Shown here: piece by piece, positions 26,207-35,598 of the stretch
How positions within the stretch are numbered: position 1 is the stretch's first letter
Layout of the letters: each line of letters starts with the position of its first letter
NCBI GenBank assembly: GCA_019753285.1
Contig: JAIELD010000005.1
Span: forward strand, 1 to 64,000
Origin: Beijerinckiaceae bacterium
Lineage (GTDB): Bacteria; Pseudomonadota; Alphaproteobacteria; Rhizobiales; Beijerinckiaceae
Length of the DNA stretch: 64,000 bases
Direction of reading: 5' to 3'
Program-made: the position numbers and the translations under genes
The notes under the pieces: generated by a model
What the model saw: the letters and a program-made list of their open reading frames with translations, nothing else
Databases searched by the model: none
What the model was told of the DNA's origin: nothing

Positions 26207-28354
26207 ATGACCGATCTCGCCGTCGCAACGCCCCCATCTGCAGCCAAGCCGCCGAGGCCGGGGGCTGTCACGATGCTGAGCGCCAAGGAAGTCGGCGCGC
26301 TGTTGAAGCAGGGCGACATCGCGCTCGCCTTCGGCGTTCTGGCGATCCTGGTCGTGCTCATCGTCCCGATGCCGCCCTTCCTGCTCGACCTGCTGTTCGC
26401 GATCTCGATCATCTTCTCGGTGCTCATCCTGATGACGGCGCTGTTCATCGCGGCCCCGCTCGAATTCTCGGCCTTTCCGACCGTCCTGCTGATCGCGACC
26501 ATGCTGAGGCTGGCGCTGAACCTTGCCTCGACCCGCCTCATTCTCGGTCATGGACATGAGGGGACGGGTGCGGCGGGCGGCGTGATCGAGGCCTTCGGCG
26601 CCTTCGTCATCGGCGGCAATTACGTCATCGGTATCATCGTCTTCGGCATCCTCATCATCGTCAACTTCGTCGTCATCACCAAGGGTTCGGGCCGTATCGC
26701 CGAAGTCGCGGCAAGGTTCAGCCTGGATGCGATGCCCGGCAAGCAGCTCGCCATCGATGCCGATCTCAATGTCGGCCAGATCGACCAGGAAGAGGCGAAG
26801 CGCCGGCGCAAGATGCTGGAGGACGAGAGCGCGTTCTTCGGCTCGATGGACGGCGCGTCGAAATTCGTTCGCGGCGACGCCATCGCCGGCCTGCTCATCA
26901 CCTTCATCAACATCGTCGGCGGCATCATCATCGGCGTGGCGCAACAGGGCATCAGCTTTTCCGAAGCCGCGCGCTCCTACACGCTGCTGACGGCAGGCGA
27001 TGGCCTCGTCTCCCAGATTCCAGCGCTGATCGTCTCGACCGCTGCCGGTCTTCTCGTCTCGAAGGCGGGCGTCACCGGCACGGCGGAGAAGGCGATCTCG
27101 AAGCAGCTTTCAGGCTACCCAAAGGCCCTTGGCATGTCGGCCTTCGTCATGGTGGCGATCGCGCTGCTGCCGGGCATCCCGTCCTTTCCGTTCATCGCGC
27201 TCGCCATCGGCGCAGGGCTCCTCGCCCGCAAGCTCGACCGGCTGAACGCCCATGCCGCCGTCGAGGCGAAGGCCGAGCAGGTCGCAGGCGCCGTGACGGA
27301 AGCCGCGGCGGCTGCCGAGGAAACCATGGCATCCATCCTCAAGATGGACGACCTCAAGGTCGAGATCGGGTACGCGCTCCTGCCGCTCGTCAACCCGGAG
27401 AACGGCAGCGACCGCCTGACCGAGCAGATCAAGGGCTTGCGCAAGACGCTCGCCGGCGAAATGGGCTTCGTGATGCCGTCGGTCCGCATCCACGACAACG
27501 TGCAGCTGGAAGCGAACCAGTACGTCATCCGCATCAAGGAGGTCGAGGCCGGCATCGGCACCATCTACCCGAATGCGGTGATGGCGATGGACCCGATGGG
27601 CGGCCAGGTGCAGCTGCCGGGCCAGCATATGATCGAGCCGACCTTTGGCCTCCCCGCCACCTGGATCGACGCTGCGATGCAGGACGAGGCGCAGTTGAAA
27701 GGCTATACCGTCGTCGATGCGGCGACGGTGCTCTCGACGCATCTGACCGAAGTCATCAAGTCCAACATGCCGGATCTTCTCTCCTTCGTGGAGGTGCAGA
27801 AGCTCCTGAAGGAACTGCCCAAAGAGCATCAGGACCTCATCAAGGAAATCTGCCCTGCGAGCATCTCGATCACCGGCGTGCAGCGCGTGCTGCAACTGCT
27901 CCTTGCCGAGCGTATCTCCATCCGCGATCTTCCGACCGTCATCGAGGCGATCGCCGAGATCGCGCCATCGGTGCGCGATCCGCGCATGGTCACCGAGCAT
28001 GTGCGCATCAGGCTCGGCCGCCAGATCTGCGCGCAGCACACCAATCCGCAGGGCCATTTGCCGATCATCACGCTCTCGCCGCATTGGGAGGACGCCTTCG
28101 CCACCTCGATCGTCGGCGATGGCGAGAACCGGCGGCTCGCAATGGCTCCGTCCAAGCTCCATGAGTTCGTCATGGCGCTGCGCGAACGCTTCGAGGAAGC
28201 CGCCCGCCAGGGCGAGATGCCGGTGCTCGTCACGTCCTCCCCGGTCAGGCCCTATGTGCGCTCGATCGTCGAACGCTTCCGCACGCAGACGGCGGTGATG
28301 GGCCAGGCGGAGATCTATCCGAAGGTCAGGCTGAAGACGGTCGGCAGCATCTGA
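26207..28354 (+). CDS. flhA: Flagellar biosynthesis (type III export gate) protein FlhA
   Basis: A 715-residue protein. The N-terminal half has eight membrane segments (GVLAILVVLIVPMPPFLLDL onward), with the FHIPEP-type segment as RIAEVAARFSLDAMPGKQLA and IDADLNVGQIDQEEAKRRR. The C-terminal cytoplasmic domain includes NVQLEANQYVIRIKEVEAG, LLSFVEVQKLLKEL, RVLQLLLAERISIRDLPTVI and PVLVTSSPVRPYVRSIVERF. It forms the export gate ring that unfolds and passes substrates. It is transcribed from the CtrA-type promoter just upstream and followed by a DUF4239 gene 31 bp later. Confidence 0.97.
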   Translation: MTDLAVATPPSAAKPPRPGAVTMLSAKEVGALLKQGDIALAFGVLAILVVLIVPMPPFLLDLLFAISIIFSVLILMTALFIAAPLEFSAFPTVLLIATMLRLALNLASTRLILGHGHEGTGAAGGVIEAFGAFVIGGNYVIGIIVFGILIIVNFVVITKGSGRIAEVAARFSLDAMPGKQLAIDADLNVGQIDQEEAKRRRKMLEDESAFFGSMDGASKFVRGDAIAGLLITFINIVGGIIIGVAQQGISFSEAARSYTLLTAGDGLVSQIPALIVSTAAGLLVSKAGVTGTAEKAISKQLSGYPKALGMSAFVMVAIALLPGIPSFPFIALAIGAGLLARKLDRLNAHAAVEAKAEQVAGAVTEAAAAAEETMASILKMDDLKVEIGYALLPLVNPENGSDRLTEQIKGLRKTLAGEMGFVMPSVRIHDNVQLEANQYVIRIKEVEAGIGTIYPNAVMAMDPMGGQVQLPGQHMIEPTFGLPATWIDAAMQDEAQLKGYTVVDAATVLSTHLTEVIKSNMPDLLSFVEVQKLLKELPKEHQDLIKEICPASISITGVQRVLQLLLAERISIRDLPTVIEAIAEIAPSVRDPRMVTEHVRIRLGRQICAQHTNPQGHLPIITLSPHWEDAFATSIVGDGENRRLAMAPSKLHEFVMALRERFEEAARQGEMPVLVTSSPVRPYVRSIVERFRTQTAVMGQAEIYPKVRLKTVGSI

Positions 28355-28385
28355 TGAGCGGGAGCCGCCATGATCGAAGCGTTCG

Positions 28386-29153
28386 ATGATTGAAGCCTGG
28401 CTCAACCTGCCGACGCCGGCGATGATCGCCGCCGCCACCGGCTTCTTCTTCGGCTTCGCGCTGTTCCTGCACTGGTTGACCTTCGCGTCTCCGGCAAGGG
28501 TCTGGGTCCAGAGCTTCGCCGGCGTCGTCGCCCCGTTTTTCAGCTCGACGGCCGTCATCCTCGCGCTGATGTTCAGCTTGCTGTCGAGCGATGTCTGGGA
28601 TCGCTTCAAGCGGGCGCAGCTTTCCGTGGCGCAGGAGCGCAACGGGCTCCATTCGCTGGTGGTGCTCTCGCGGGCAACCGATGCACCTGAAGGCCTGCGT
28701 GACGCAGTCAGAACCTATCTCAAGGCCGCCGTGGACAATGATTGGCGCGAGATGGCCGAACAGGAGCCGACACTCGAATCCGACGCAGCGCTCGATCCGC
28801 TCCTGCGGATGGCGCTCGTCGCCCCCCGCGCCGGAGCCAATACCGGCGCAAGCCTTGCCTCGGCAATCGAGACGGTGCGGAACGCCCGGCAGGCACGGCT
28901 CGCGCTCGCCAATCAGTCGGTCGATGGGGTGAGATGGCTGACAGTCATCGTTCTCGCCATGCTGACGCAGCTCGGCATGGCGCTGGTGCATGTCGACAAG
29001 AGGCGGGCACAAGCCGCCGCGCTCACCGTGTTCACGGCGGCGACCGTCATCATGTTCACCCTCGTCGCGCTTTACGAATACCCGTTCAGCCCGCCATTCA
29101 GCATCAGCTCCGAACCTTTGCGATCGCTGACCGCGCAAATCGGCTCCGATTGA
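28386..29153 (+). CDS. DUF4239 (bestrophin-like) membrane protein
   Basis: A 255-residue membrane protein. Two hydrophobic segments are at the N-terminus (AMIAAATGFFFGFALFLHWL and an AGVVAPFFSSTAVILALMFS region) and two at the C-terminus (GVRWLTVIVLAMLTQLGMAL and the segment containing VFTAATVIMFTLVALYEYPF). A cytoplasmic helical middle (about residues 75-175) includes AQERNGLHSLV. This is the DUF4239 architecture, distantly related to bestrophin channels. Its function is not established. It lies downstream of flhA on the same strand but is not a known flagellar gene. Confidence 0.8.
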   Translation: MIEAWLNLPTPAMIAAATGFFFGFALFLHWLTFASPARVWVQSFAGVVAPFFSSTAVILALMFSLLSSDVWDRFKRAQLSVAQERNGLHSLVVLSRATDAPEGLRDAVRTYLKAAVDNDWREMAEQEPTLESDAALDPLLRMALVAPRAGANTGASLASAIETVRNARQARLALANQSVDGVRWLTVIVLAMLTQLGMALVHVDKRRAQAAALTVFTAATVIMFTLVALYEYPFSPPFSISSEPLRSLTAQIGSD

Positions 29154-29172
29154 TGCAGAACCATGCAGAACC

Positions 29173-30225
29173 TCAAGCGCCCGTCTCCACAGCCGGATTT
29201 TCCGCCGCTTCCCGCCTGCGCTTCAAGAACTGGGAGCGCTCGAAGGCGAGCACCACGGGAATCGACAGCAGCAGCGGGATGATGAGGTAGAACAGCCGCC
29301 AGACGAGCAGCGCCGCGAATACCGAGATCGGCGCGATGGTCGGCATCACGGCGAGGAAGACGTTCTCCATCACCCCGATGCCACCCGGCACCTGAAAGAG
29401 CAGGCCGGCCGAAAACGAGAGCAGGAACGCGCCGAGCACGACGAAGAAGCCGGGATTGCCTGCCTCCGGCAGCGCGAAGTAGATAATGCCGGCAGCGCCC
29501 ATCAATTCTAGCGGCGCGGCGAAGATCTGCCGCACCACGATGTTGAGATTGGGGTATTCAAGCTTGAAATTCCGGATGACGAGCGGCTTCAACTGCATCC
29601 AGGAGCCGAGGATATAGAGGCCGCAAAACAGCAGCATCCCAGCCCCGATCAGCCTGATCCACCAGCTCGGCACCTTGACGAGCGGCTCGACGACGTTGGG
29701 CTCGCCCAGCAGGACGAACGCGCCGCACAGCACCGTGCCGAAGGTGAAGGTGAAGGAGGTGATCGCCACAAGCACGGCGATCTCCGCGACGCTCAGCCCC
29801 TTCGAGCTGTAGGCCCGGAAGCGCACCAGCCCGCCCGAGAACACCGAACCGCCGATATTGTGCGAGAGCGCATAGGTCGTGAACGAGCTCAGCGAGACGA
29901 ACAGCCAGGAGATGCCCTTCTCGCGGTGCAGGTGAATGAGCGCGATCCTGTCGTACCAGGCGAGCGCCGCATAGGCGACGAGCGTCGAGAGCGCGGCGAG
30001 CACGTAGCCTTGCGTCGGGATCGCGGCAAGCTTGTGCCCGATCTCGATCGCGATGATCTTCAGCGTGTCGAGGATACCGCTCGTCTGGAGCTGTCCCTTC
30101 ACCACATCGCTGACATTGGGATCGTTGCTGACTTCGAGAAGCAGCTTGAAATAGAGAAGACGGACGGACCAGACGACCGCGACGAGGCCGATGACCGGCC
30201 AGATCAGCTCTTTTACCTTCTTCAT
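29173..30225 (-). CDS. UPF0104 / lysylphosphatidylglycerol synthase transmembrane family protein
   Basis: A 350-residue polytopic membrane protein with about eight helices. The family motifs SLSSFTTYALSHNIGGSVF, GLVRFRAYSSKGLSVAEIA and FLLSFSAGLLFQVPGGIGVM are clear. The domain corresponds to the flippase half of MprF. No soluble synthetase half follows, so this is a stand-alone YbhN-like protein whose substrate is unknown, perhaps a lipid. It is convergent with DUF4239 and separated from the fliI-fliJ terminator by about 145 bp. Confidence 0.85.
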   Translation of the reverse strand: MKKVKELIWPVIGLVAVVWSVRLLYFKLLLEVSNDPNVSDVVKGQLQTSGILDTLKIIAIEIGHKLAAIPTQGYVLAALSTLVAYAALAWYDRIALIHLHREKGISWLFVSLSSFTTYALSHNIGGSVFSGGLVRFRAYSSKGLSVAEIAVLVAITSFTFTFGTVLCGAFVLLGEPNVVEPLVKVPSWWIRLIGAGMLLFCGLYILGSWMQLKPLVIRNFKLEYPNLNIVVRQIFAAPLELMGAAGIIYFALPEAGNPGFFVVLGAFLLSFSAGLLFQVPGGIGVMENVFLAVMPTIAPISVFAALLVWRLFYLIIPLLLSIPVVLAFERSQFLKRRREAAENPAVETGA

Positions 30226-30370
30226 CGTCTTCCTATCGCTGGACGCAGGCGAACTCCGCCGTCATCTGCATGAGCGATCCGCCATAAGCAAGGAAAAGGT
30301 CTCAAAAAAGCGCGTTCGGCCACCCGTCCCGAGGCCGATCAGCCGAAGATCGCAGCCGCCATGACGCTTC

Positions 30371-30402
30371 AAAAACAAAAGGACGCCGGTGACGGCGTCC
30401 TT
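30371..30402 (-). terminator. Rho-independent terminator of the fliI-fliJ operon
   Basis: AAGGACGCCG and CGGCGTCCTT form a 10-bp stem with a 4-nt loop, followed on the minus strand by a T-rich tract (TTTTGTTTTTG). It lies about 25 bp after the fliJ stop codon. Confidence 0.88.
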
Positions 30403-30425
30403 CCCGTTCGAAGATCAGAGCTTCG

Positions 30426-30839
30426 TCAGGCGCGCGCGTAGGCGAGGCGCGATCCGATCCGGTCCATTTCGACCTGTTCGCGCGCGGCGACTTCGGCGCG
30501 CTCGATCTGCTTGGTGCGATCCTCCAGCAGTTCGACCTTCTTCAACTCCTCGAAGGCGATCTCGAGATGGGAACGCGCCTCCTCGAGCTGGTCGCGCAGC
30601 TCGGCTGCGGAATTCAACAGATTGTCGCGCCGACCGCGAGCGGCCTTCGCGAAGGTCGGATAGGCGAAGTTGGCGGGGTCGGAGATGCCGGCCTTCCGCT
30701 CCTCATTGGCGATCTCACGATCGAGATCACCGGCCATGCGCTCGAATTCGGCGATCATGGCTTCGATCTGGGCGACGCGGCGGCGCTTCTCATCGACCTG
30801 GAAGCGCTTGAGGCGGACCAAAGTTTCGCGCGATTTCAT
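30426..30839 (-). CDS. fliJ: Flagellar export chaperone FliJ
   Basis: A 137-residue, almost wholly alpha-helical coiled-coil protein (SRETLVRLKRFQVDEKRRRV, IEAMIAEFERMAGDLDREIA, LRDQLEEARSHLEIAFEELK). FliJ is the stalk-like protein of the export ATPase and escorts chaperones. Sequence conservation is low in this family; the call rests on length, coiled-coil pattern, the KRxxVDEKRR start and its position directly downstream of fliI. Confidence 0.88.
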   Translation of the reverse strand: MKSRETLVRLKRFQVDEKRRRVAQIEAMIAEFERMAGDLDREIANEERKAGISDPANFAYPTFAKAARGRRDNLLNSAAELRDQLEEARSHLEIAFEELKKVELLEDRTKQIERAEVAAREQVEMDRIGSRLAYARA

Positions 30840-30867
30840 CGCTGTGACTACTCCTTGACTAACCGCA

Positions 30868-32268
30868 TCACCCCTCGTTCTGCTGGGCGTTTACGATCTC
30901 CGCGAGACGTTCGTAACAATCATGCAAGGAGGTTGATTCTTCCTTACCTTGGCCCAAAAAATTTTCGAGGTCGGGATTGAGGCGAATGGCCTCGTCCACT
31001 TCCGCCGAGCTTCCGTTGCGATATGCGCCGAGCCGGATCAGTTCCTCCATGTCGGAATAGGTGGCGATGATCGATCGCGCGCGCTGCACGACCGGCCAGT
31101 AGAGCGGGTCGCATGAGCGCGGCATCGTCCGCGAGATCGACTTGAGGATGTTGACTGCCGGATAGCGCCCGCGCTCGGCGATCCGCCGCTCCATGACGAT
31201 ATGACCGTCGAGAATGCCGCGCACCGCGTCGGCCACCGGCTCGTTGTGATCGTCGCCATCGACCAGCACTGTAAAGAGACCGGTGATGTTGCCACTTCCT
31301 TCGAGCCCGGGCCCTGCCCGCTCCAACAGCTTCGGCAGTTCGGAGAAGACGGTCGGCGTATAACCTTTGGTCGTCGGCGGCTCGCCCGTCGCAAGACCGA
31401 TGTCGCGCTGGGCCATGGCGAAGCGCGTGACCGAATCCATCATGCACAGAACCTCGCGGCCCTCGTCGCGGAAGAATTCGGCAAGCGCCATGGTGAGGTA
31501 GGCTGCCTGCTTGCGCATCAGGGACGGCTCGTCCGAGGTCGCGACCACGACGACCGAGCGTGCGAGGCCGGCCTCGCCGAGATCGTCCTGCAGGAATTCC
31601 TGCACCTCACGGCCACGCTCACCGACGAGGCCGATCACCGAGACATCGGCCTTGGAATTACGCGCGAGCATCGAGAGCAGCACCGACTTGCCGACGCCCG
31701 AGCCCGCGAAGATACCCATGCGCTGGCCGCGGCAGCAGGTGAGGAACGTATTGAGGCAGCGCACGCCCATGTCGAGCGGCTCGCCCACCCTTTGTCTCTT
31801 GTGGGCCGGCGGCGGATCGTTGCGGAAGGGATAGAGCTTGCGTCCGGTCGGCAGCGGTCCCTTGCCATCGATCGGACGGCCGGCAGCGTCGATCACGCGG
31901 CCGAGCCATTGCTCGCTCGGCCAGACGCCGGCTCGTTCGGCCCTGACGATCGCGCGGCAGCCGCGTCTTACGCCGTCGAGCCCGGCGAACGGCATCGCGA
32001 GCGCGTGGGTGTTTTCGAAGCCGACGATCTCGCATGGAACGAGTACGGAGGGCGAGGTTTCGATGTCGAGCCGGCCGCCCAGCGTCATCGCGGACAGAGG
32101 CCCGGCCACCTCGATCAGAAGCCCCCGGACAGCGACCACGCGGCCGAAAATCTCGAAGGCCGGAACGCCGGCGAGTTCGGCGATCAGAGCCTCGCCGGCA
32201 GGGCTCGCAGCCACCGCCGCGCCCTCTCCGGCGACGTCCGAGACAAGTGATTCGCGCGGCTTGGTCAT
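30868..32268 (-). CDS. fliI: Flagellum-specific ATP synthase FliI (type III export ATPase)
   Basis: A 466-residue F1-beta-like ATPase. Walker [21 protein letters not shown] is followed by [20 protein letters not shown]. Walker B is in [20 protein letters not shown], and the family segments [20 protein letters not shown] and [20 protein letters not shown] are intact. It energises export together with FliH and FliJ. fliJ follows by about 28 bp. TTAA-N7-TTTA overlapping the start codon is a possible CtrA site. Confidence 0.97.
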   Translation of the reverse strand: MTKPRESLVSDVAGEGAAVAASPAGEALIAELAGVPAFEIFGRVVAVRGLLIEVAGPLSAMTLGGRLDIETSPSVLVPCEIVGFENTHALAMPFAGLDGVRRGCRAIVRAERAGVWPSEQWLGRVIDAAGRPIDGKGPLPTGRKLYPFRNDPPPAHKRQRVGEPLDMGVRCLNTFLTCCRGQRMGIFAGSGVGKSVLLSMLARNSKADVSVIGLVGERGREVQEFLQDDLGEAGLARSVVVVATSDEPSLMRKQAAYLTMALAEFFRDEGREVLCMMDSVTRFAMAQRDIGLATGEPPTTKGYTPTVFSELPKLLERAGPGLEGSGNITGLFTVLVDGDDHNEPVADAVRGILDGHIVMERRIAERGRYPAVNILKSISRTMPRSCDPLYWPVVQRARSIIATYSDMEELIRLGAYRNGSSAEVDEAIRLNPDLENFLGQGKEESTSLHDCYERLAEIVNAQQNEG

Positions 32269-32282
32269 TAACGTCCTGTTTA
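32268..32282. promoter_or_regulatory. Possible CtrA half-site pair at the fliI start
   Basis: TTAA (32268-32271) and TTTA (32279-32282) are separated by 7 nt, one mismatch from TTAA-N7-TTAA. It overlaps the fliI start codon, so if real it may act on the divergent ctrA side or as a repressing site. Weak evidence. Confidence 0.35.
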
Positions 32283-32364
32283 CCCGGCTCGTTAAGAGAG
32301 ATGAAGAGAATTCAAGGACGGCAGGGCGGCCGGCGGTGCGAAACGGGGCGCGGCGGCAATCGTC

Positions 32365-32433
32365 GAATCATCAGAATCGGTTATCGGCGGCAGCTCATTC
32401 TTGAGCTCAAGTGTCGGATTCGAAAAAAGAATC
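32365..32433. promoter_or_regulatory. Cluster of four GANTC sites in the ctrA-fliI intergenic region
   Basis: GAATC at 32365, GAATC at 32374, GATTC at 32417 and GAATC at 32429 fall within 69 bp. GANTC is the CcrM DNA methyltransferase target in alphaproteobacteria. Hemimethylation after fork passage controls ctrA transcription in Caulobacter (with GcrA). The density is far above chance for GC-rich DNA. Confidence 0.75.
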
Positions 32434-32576
32434 AAATCTGCAATATCTTATCGCCCTTCATGAATAAGCAGGTGTAAATCATTGCCAGGGCGAAACACCT
32501 TTTGTTAACCTTTAAGACGTAACCTTTTCGAAGACATTAAGGGAAGCTCGGTCGTGCCGGGGTCCAGGATGATTTT

Positions 32577-32596
32577 CCGTTAAGCGACCTTAACGG
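32577..32596. promoter_or_regulatory. 8-4-8 palindrome with TTAA half-sites upstream of ctrA
   Basis: CCGTTAAG and CTTAACGG are perfect inverted arms around CGAC, 38 bp before the ctrA start. Each arm contains TTAA. TTAACC also occurs at 32505-32510. Together they are candidate autoregulatory CtrA sites or an operator for another regulator. Confidence 0.6.
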
Positions 32597-32634
32597 GCGG
32601 ATAAAACGCTAAACGCAAGAAGGAACGGGGACAG

Positions 32635-33336
32635 ATGCGCGTTCTCCTGATTGAAGATGACAGCGCGACCGCTCAAAGCATTGAGCTGATGCTGAAATCC
32701 GAGAATTTCAACATTTACACGACGGACCTCGGTGAAGAGGGCGTCGATCTCGGCAAGCTCTACGATTACGACATCATCCTTCTCGATCTCAACCTGCCCG
32801 ACATGTCCGGCTACGAAGTTCTCCGCAATCTTCGCGTCGCCAAGGTGAAGACGCCGATCCTCATTCTCTCCGGCATGGCCGGTATCGAGGACAAGGTCCG
32901 CGGGCTCGGCTTCGGCGCAGACGATTACCTCACCAAGCCCTTCCACAAGGACGAACTCGTGGCGCGCATCCACGCCATCGTCCGCCGCTCCAAGGGTCAC
33001 GCCCAGTCGGTCATCGCCACCGGCGATCTCATCGTCAATCTCGACCAGAAGACGGTCGAGGTCAGCGGCGCCCGCGTTCATTTGACGGGCAAGGAATATC
33101 AGATGCTGGAGCTGCTCTCGCTCCGCCGCGGCACGACGCTGACCAAGGAAATGTTCCTAAATCATCTTTATGGCGGCATGGACGAGCCGGAGCTCAAGAT
33201 CATCGACGTCTTCATCTGCAAGCTGCGCAAGAAGCTCGCGAACGCATCCGACGGCAAGAATTATATCGAGACCGTCTGGGGCCGCGGCTACGTGCTGCGC
33301 GAGCCGACCGACATGGACGAGAAATTCGTCGCCTGA
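32635..33336 (+). CDS. ctrA: Cell-cycle response regulator CtrA
   Basis: A 233-residue OmpR-class regulator. The receiver (1-120) has the acidic pocket Glu7/Asp8/Asp9, the phospho-acceptor Asp51 in [20 protein letters not shown], and Lys in [20 protein letters not shown]. The winged-helix domain (about 130-228) has [40 protein letters not shown] and [10 protein letters not shown]. CtrA, phosphorylated through CckA and ChpT, controls division, DNA replication and early flagellar genes. It is transcribed alone with a strong terminator. The upstream region holds clustered GANTC sites and a palindrome. Confidence 0.98.
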   Translation: MRVLLIEDDSATAQSIELMLKSENFNIYTTDLGEEGVDLGKLYDYDIILLDLNLPDMSGYEVLRNLRVAKVKTPILILSGMAGIEDKVRGLGFGADDYLTKPFHKDELVARIHAIVRRSKGHAQSVIATGDLIVNLDQKTVEVSGARVHLTGKEYQMLELLSLRRGTTLTKEMFLNHLYGGMDEPELKIIDVFICKLRKKLANASDGKNYIETVWGRGYVLREPTDMDEKFVA

Positions 33337-33359
33337 AATTCAGCGCACCCGTTTCTCCC

Positions 33360-33388
33360 AGCCCCGGCTTCGTCCGGGGCTTTTTTTT
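33360..33388 (+). terminator. Rho-independent terminator of ctrA
   Basis: AGCCCCGG and CCGGGGCT form an 8-bp stem with a CTTCGT loop followed by eight T residues, about 23 bp after the ctrA stop codon. Confidence 0.92.
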
Positions 33389-33422
33389 GGCCGAGTTCAT
33401 TTCGCTAAAGATGCTTCACGGC

Positions 33423-34286
33423 TCAGCGCGTCGCAACGAACGGCACCTGATAGCGGTTCTGCTGCTGGGCTTCTTCCGAATCCTTCAGGACATAGAGCGC
33501 TTTTGCGACCGCATGCGGCTGCAAATCCTGGTTGATGCCGATCACCGTTTCGGCCGCGCCGAGGAACACGTAGCCGTCCGGCGCGAGCGAGCGGCTCAGG
33601 CGGTGCAGTATGTCCTTCTTCCGCGCCTCGTCGAAGTAGATGAGGAGGTTGCGGCAGAAGATCACGTCGAACAGCCCGAACTGGCCGAAATCCTCGAGCA
33701 GATTGGCAGTGCGGAACTCGATCCGCTCGGTGAGGCGGCTGTCGATGCGCCAGGTCAGCCCGTCCGGCTGGAAGTATTTCTGCAGAAACCGGGTCGGCAG
33801 GCCGCGCTGAATCTCGAATTGGGAGTAGATGCCGGCCCGCGCCCGCGCGACCATCGCCTTCGACAGATCCGTCGCAAGGATCGAGATGCGGCTGGAGCCG
33901 AGTTTCGGCGCGAGCTCATCCGCCAGCATGGCGATCGAGTAGGGCTCCTGGCCTTACGAACAGGCGGCGCACCAGATGCGGATCGTGCTGCCCGGCGGGC
34001 GGCGCTGCACCAGATTGGGGATGACGAGATTGGTAAAGTGTTCGAAGGGCTGCTTGTCGCGGAAGAACAGCGTCTCGTTCGTCGTCATCGCCTCGATCGC
34101 GGCCTCTTCGGCCTCAGGATGGCCGCGCCGGATCTGATCGACCAGCTTCTCGATGGAGAGATGGCCGAATTGCCGCGCGATCGGGGCGAGCCGCGTGTCG
34201 ATCAGGTAGTCCTTCTCGCGGCCGAGCACGATCCCGGCGCGGCGATGCACGATGCTGGAGATGAGCATCAGATCGTCGAGCTTCAC
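33423..34286 (-). pseudogene. cheR: Chemotaxis methyltransferase CheR, interrupted by an in-frame TAA
   Basis: The full frame would be about 286 codons, the normal CheR length. The N-terminal domain has ISSIVHRRAGIVLGREKDYL and AIEAMTTNETLFFRDKQPFE. The SAM domain follows with ISILATDLSKAMVARARAGI, FDVIFCRNLLIYFDEARKKD and LSRSLAPDGYVFLGAAETV. Between them the SAM motif reads IRIWCAACS-stop-GQEPYSIAML: a TAA (plus-strand TTA at 33954-33956) replaces the Ser/Thr normally found in ACSxGQEPYS. Reading frame is unchanged on both sides. The GTG start at 34286 overlaps the cheB stop. Explanations are a nonsense mutation, a base-calling error, or readthrough. Without readthrough neither fragment would methylate receptors. 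Confidence 0.85.
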
Positions 34287-35455
34287 GTCCGGTCTCCTGT
34301 CAAAAGCCGTCCGAGCGCCGGCACCATCTGCTGCACAGACATCACAGCCGAGCACGCGCCGAGCCGCACGGTGGCTCCCGGCATGCCCCAGACCACGCTC
34401 GTCGCCTCGTCCTGCGCGATGACGGTGCCGCCGGCCTCGGCGATGCGCAGTGCCCCCTTCGCGCCATCCATGCCCATACCGGTGAGCACGACGGCGAGGC
34501 AGCCTGACCCCAGAAGCTCGGTTGCGCTGTCGAACAGAACATCGACGGAGGGTTTGCAGAAGTTGACAGGCGCGGCGTCGGAGATCGAGATCACCATATG
34601 CGGGCCGTCCTGCTTCACCTCCATGTGCCGCCCGCCCGGCGCAACGAACACACGGCCAGGCCTGACAGGTTCGCCATGGCTGGCCTGCACGACGTCGATC
34701 GCGGCGTGGCGCGTGAGATGCTCGGCGAACATCGTCGTGAAGGCTGCCGGCATGTGTTGGGCGATGAGAACGGGCACGTTCGCCAGCATCGGCCTGATGC
34801 CCTTGAGGAGCGCCATCACCGCTTGCGGGCCGCCGGTGGACGCGCCGATAAGCAGCGCTTTTGGCATGCCGCGCGAGGGGGCGCGCATCGGCGGCAGCGT
34901 GGCCGGGCCGATCTGCGCGTAGGGCTGCACGGGCCGCGCCTCGGTATTTCCGTCATCCTTGCGGACGACGCGCGGCGGCGGCTCCGGGCGGGCGCGCTGG
35001 CGCAGCTTCGCCCGTCCGCCCAGCGTCAGGATCTTGTCGATCAGCGCATGGCGGAAGTCCTGCGAGGTCGACACCTCCCTGTTCGACTGCGGCTTCAGAA
35101 GATAATCGGTTGCGCCGAGCGCGATGCATTTCAGCGAGATGTCGGCGTTGCGGGCGGTCAGCGTCGATGCCACGATCACGACCGCCTGGGGCCGCGCCTT
35201 CAGGATATGCGGCAGGGCTGACAACCCGTCTATGTCGGGCATCTCAATGTCGAGCAGCACCACGTCCGGGGCGGCGTTGACGACATGATTGATGATGTCA
35301 CGGCCCGAGCGATAGGTTCCCACGACCGAGATGCCGGGCGTCTCGATCAGCCAGCGCGACAGCAGGCCGCGTACCACGACCGAGTCATCGACGATCGCAA
35401 CTTTGATGGGGTCTTCGCGTTCGAGGTCCTGCGGGACCGACTGGACGAGCCTCAT
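34283..35455 (-). CDS. cheB: Chemotaxis response regulator / protein-glutamate methylesterase CheB
   Basis: About 390 residues. The receiver domain (about 20-135) has KVAIVDDSVVVRGLLSRWL, the phospho-Asp in DVVLLDIEMPDIDGLSALP, and Lys in ATDYLLKPQS. A linker leads to the methylesterase domain with Ser in LLIGASTGGPQAVMALLKGI, His in VLIAQHMPAAFTTMFAEHLT, and Asp in VVLTGMGMDGAKGALRI. It removes methyl groups from receptors to allow adaptation. The start at 35455 (MRLVQSVPQD) has a GGGCGGG-type ribosome site. It is coupled to cheR by GTGA overlap. Confidence 0.95.
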   Translation of the reverse strand: MRLVQSVPQDLEREDPIKVAIVDDSVVVRGLLSRWLIETPGISVVGTYRSGRDIINHVVNAAPDVVLLDIEMPDIDGLSALPHILKARPQAVVIVASTLTARNADISLKCIALGATDYLLKPQSNREVSTSQDFRHALIDKILTLGGRAKLRQRARPEPPPRVVRKDDGNTEARPVQPYAQIGPATLPPMRAPSRGMPKALLIGASTGGPQAVMALLKGIRPMLANVPVLIAQHMPAAFTTMFAEHLTRHAAIDVVQASHGEPVRPGRVFVAPGGRHMEVKQDGPHMVISISDAAPVNFCKPSVDVLFDSATELLGSGCLAVVLTGMGMDGAKGALRIAEAGGTVIAQDEATSVVWGMPGATVRLGACSAVMSVQQMVPALGRLLTGDRT

Positions 35456-35598
35456 CTGCCCGCCCTGGCGGCGGAGCCTGCGCCCGCGCACGAGACCGCC
35501 CAACAAAGCCCTGGATGAGGATGAGAATGGCAGCCGTTGTCTGTTGAACGATACGTCACGAACGGCATGTCCTGATCAACGCAAGCTGGCGGATATTG

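Noticed and set aside
29173-30225. Full MprF lysylphosphatidylglycerol synthase
   Set aside because: Only the transmembrane flippase-like domain is present; the C-terminal synthetase domain is missing.
33423-33929. C-terminal half of CheR as an independent gene
   Set aside because: It lacks the N-terminal domain and the SAM motif I start, and no ribosome site precedes the internal start; it is one cheR interrupted by TAA.
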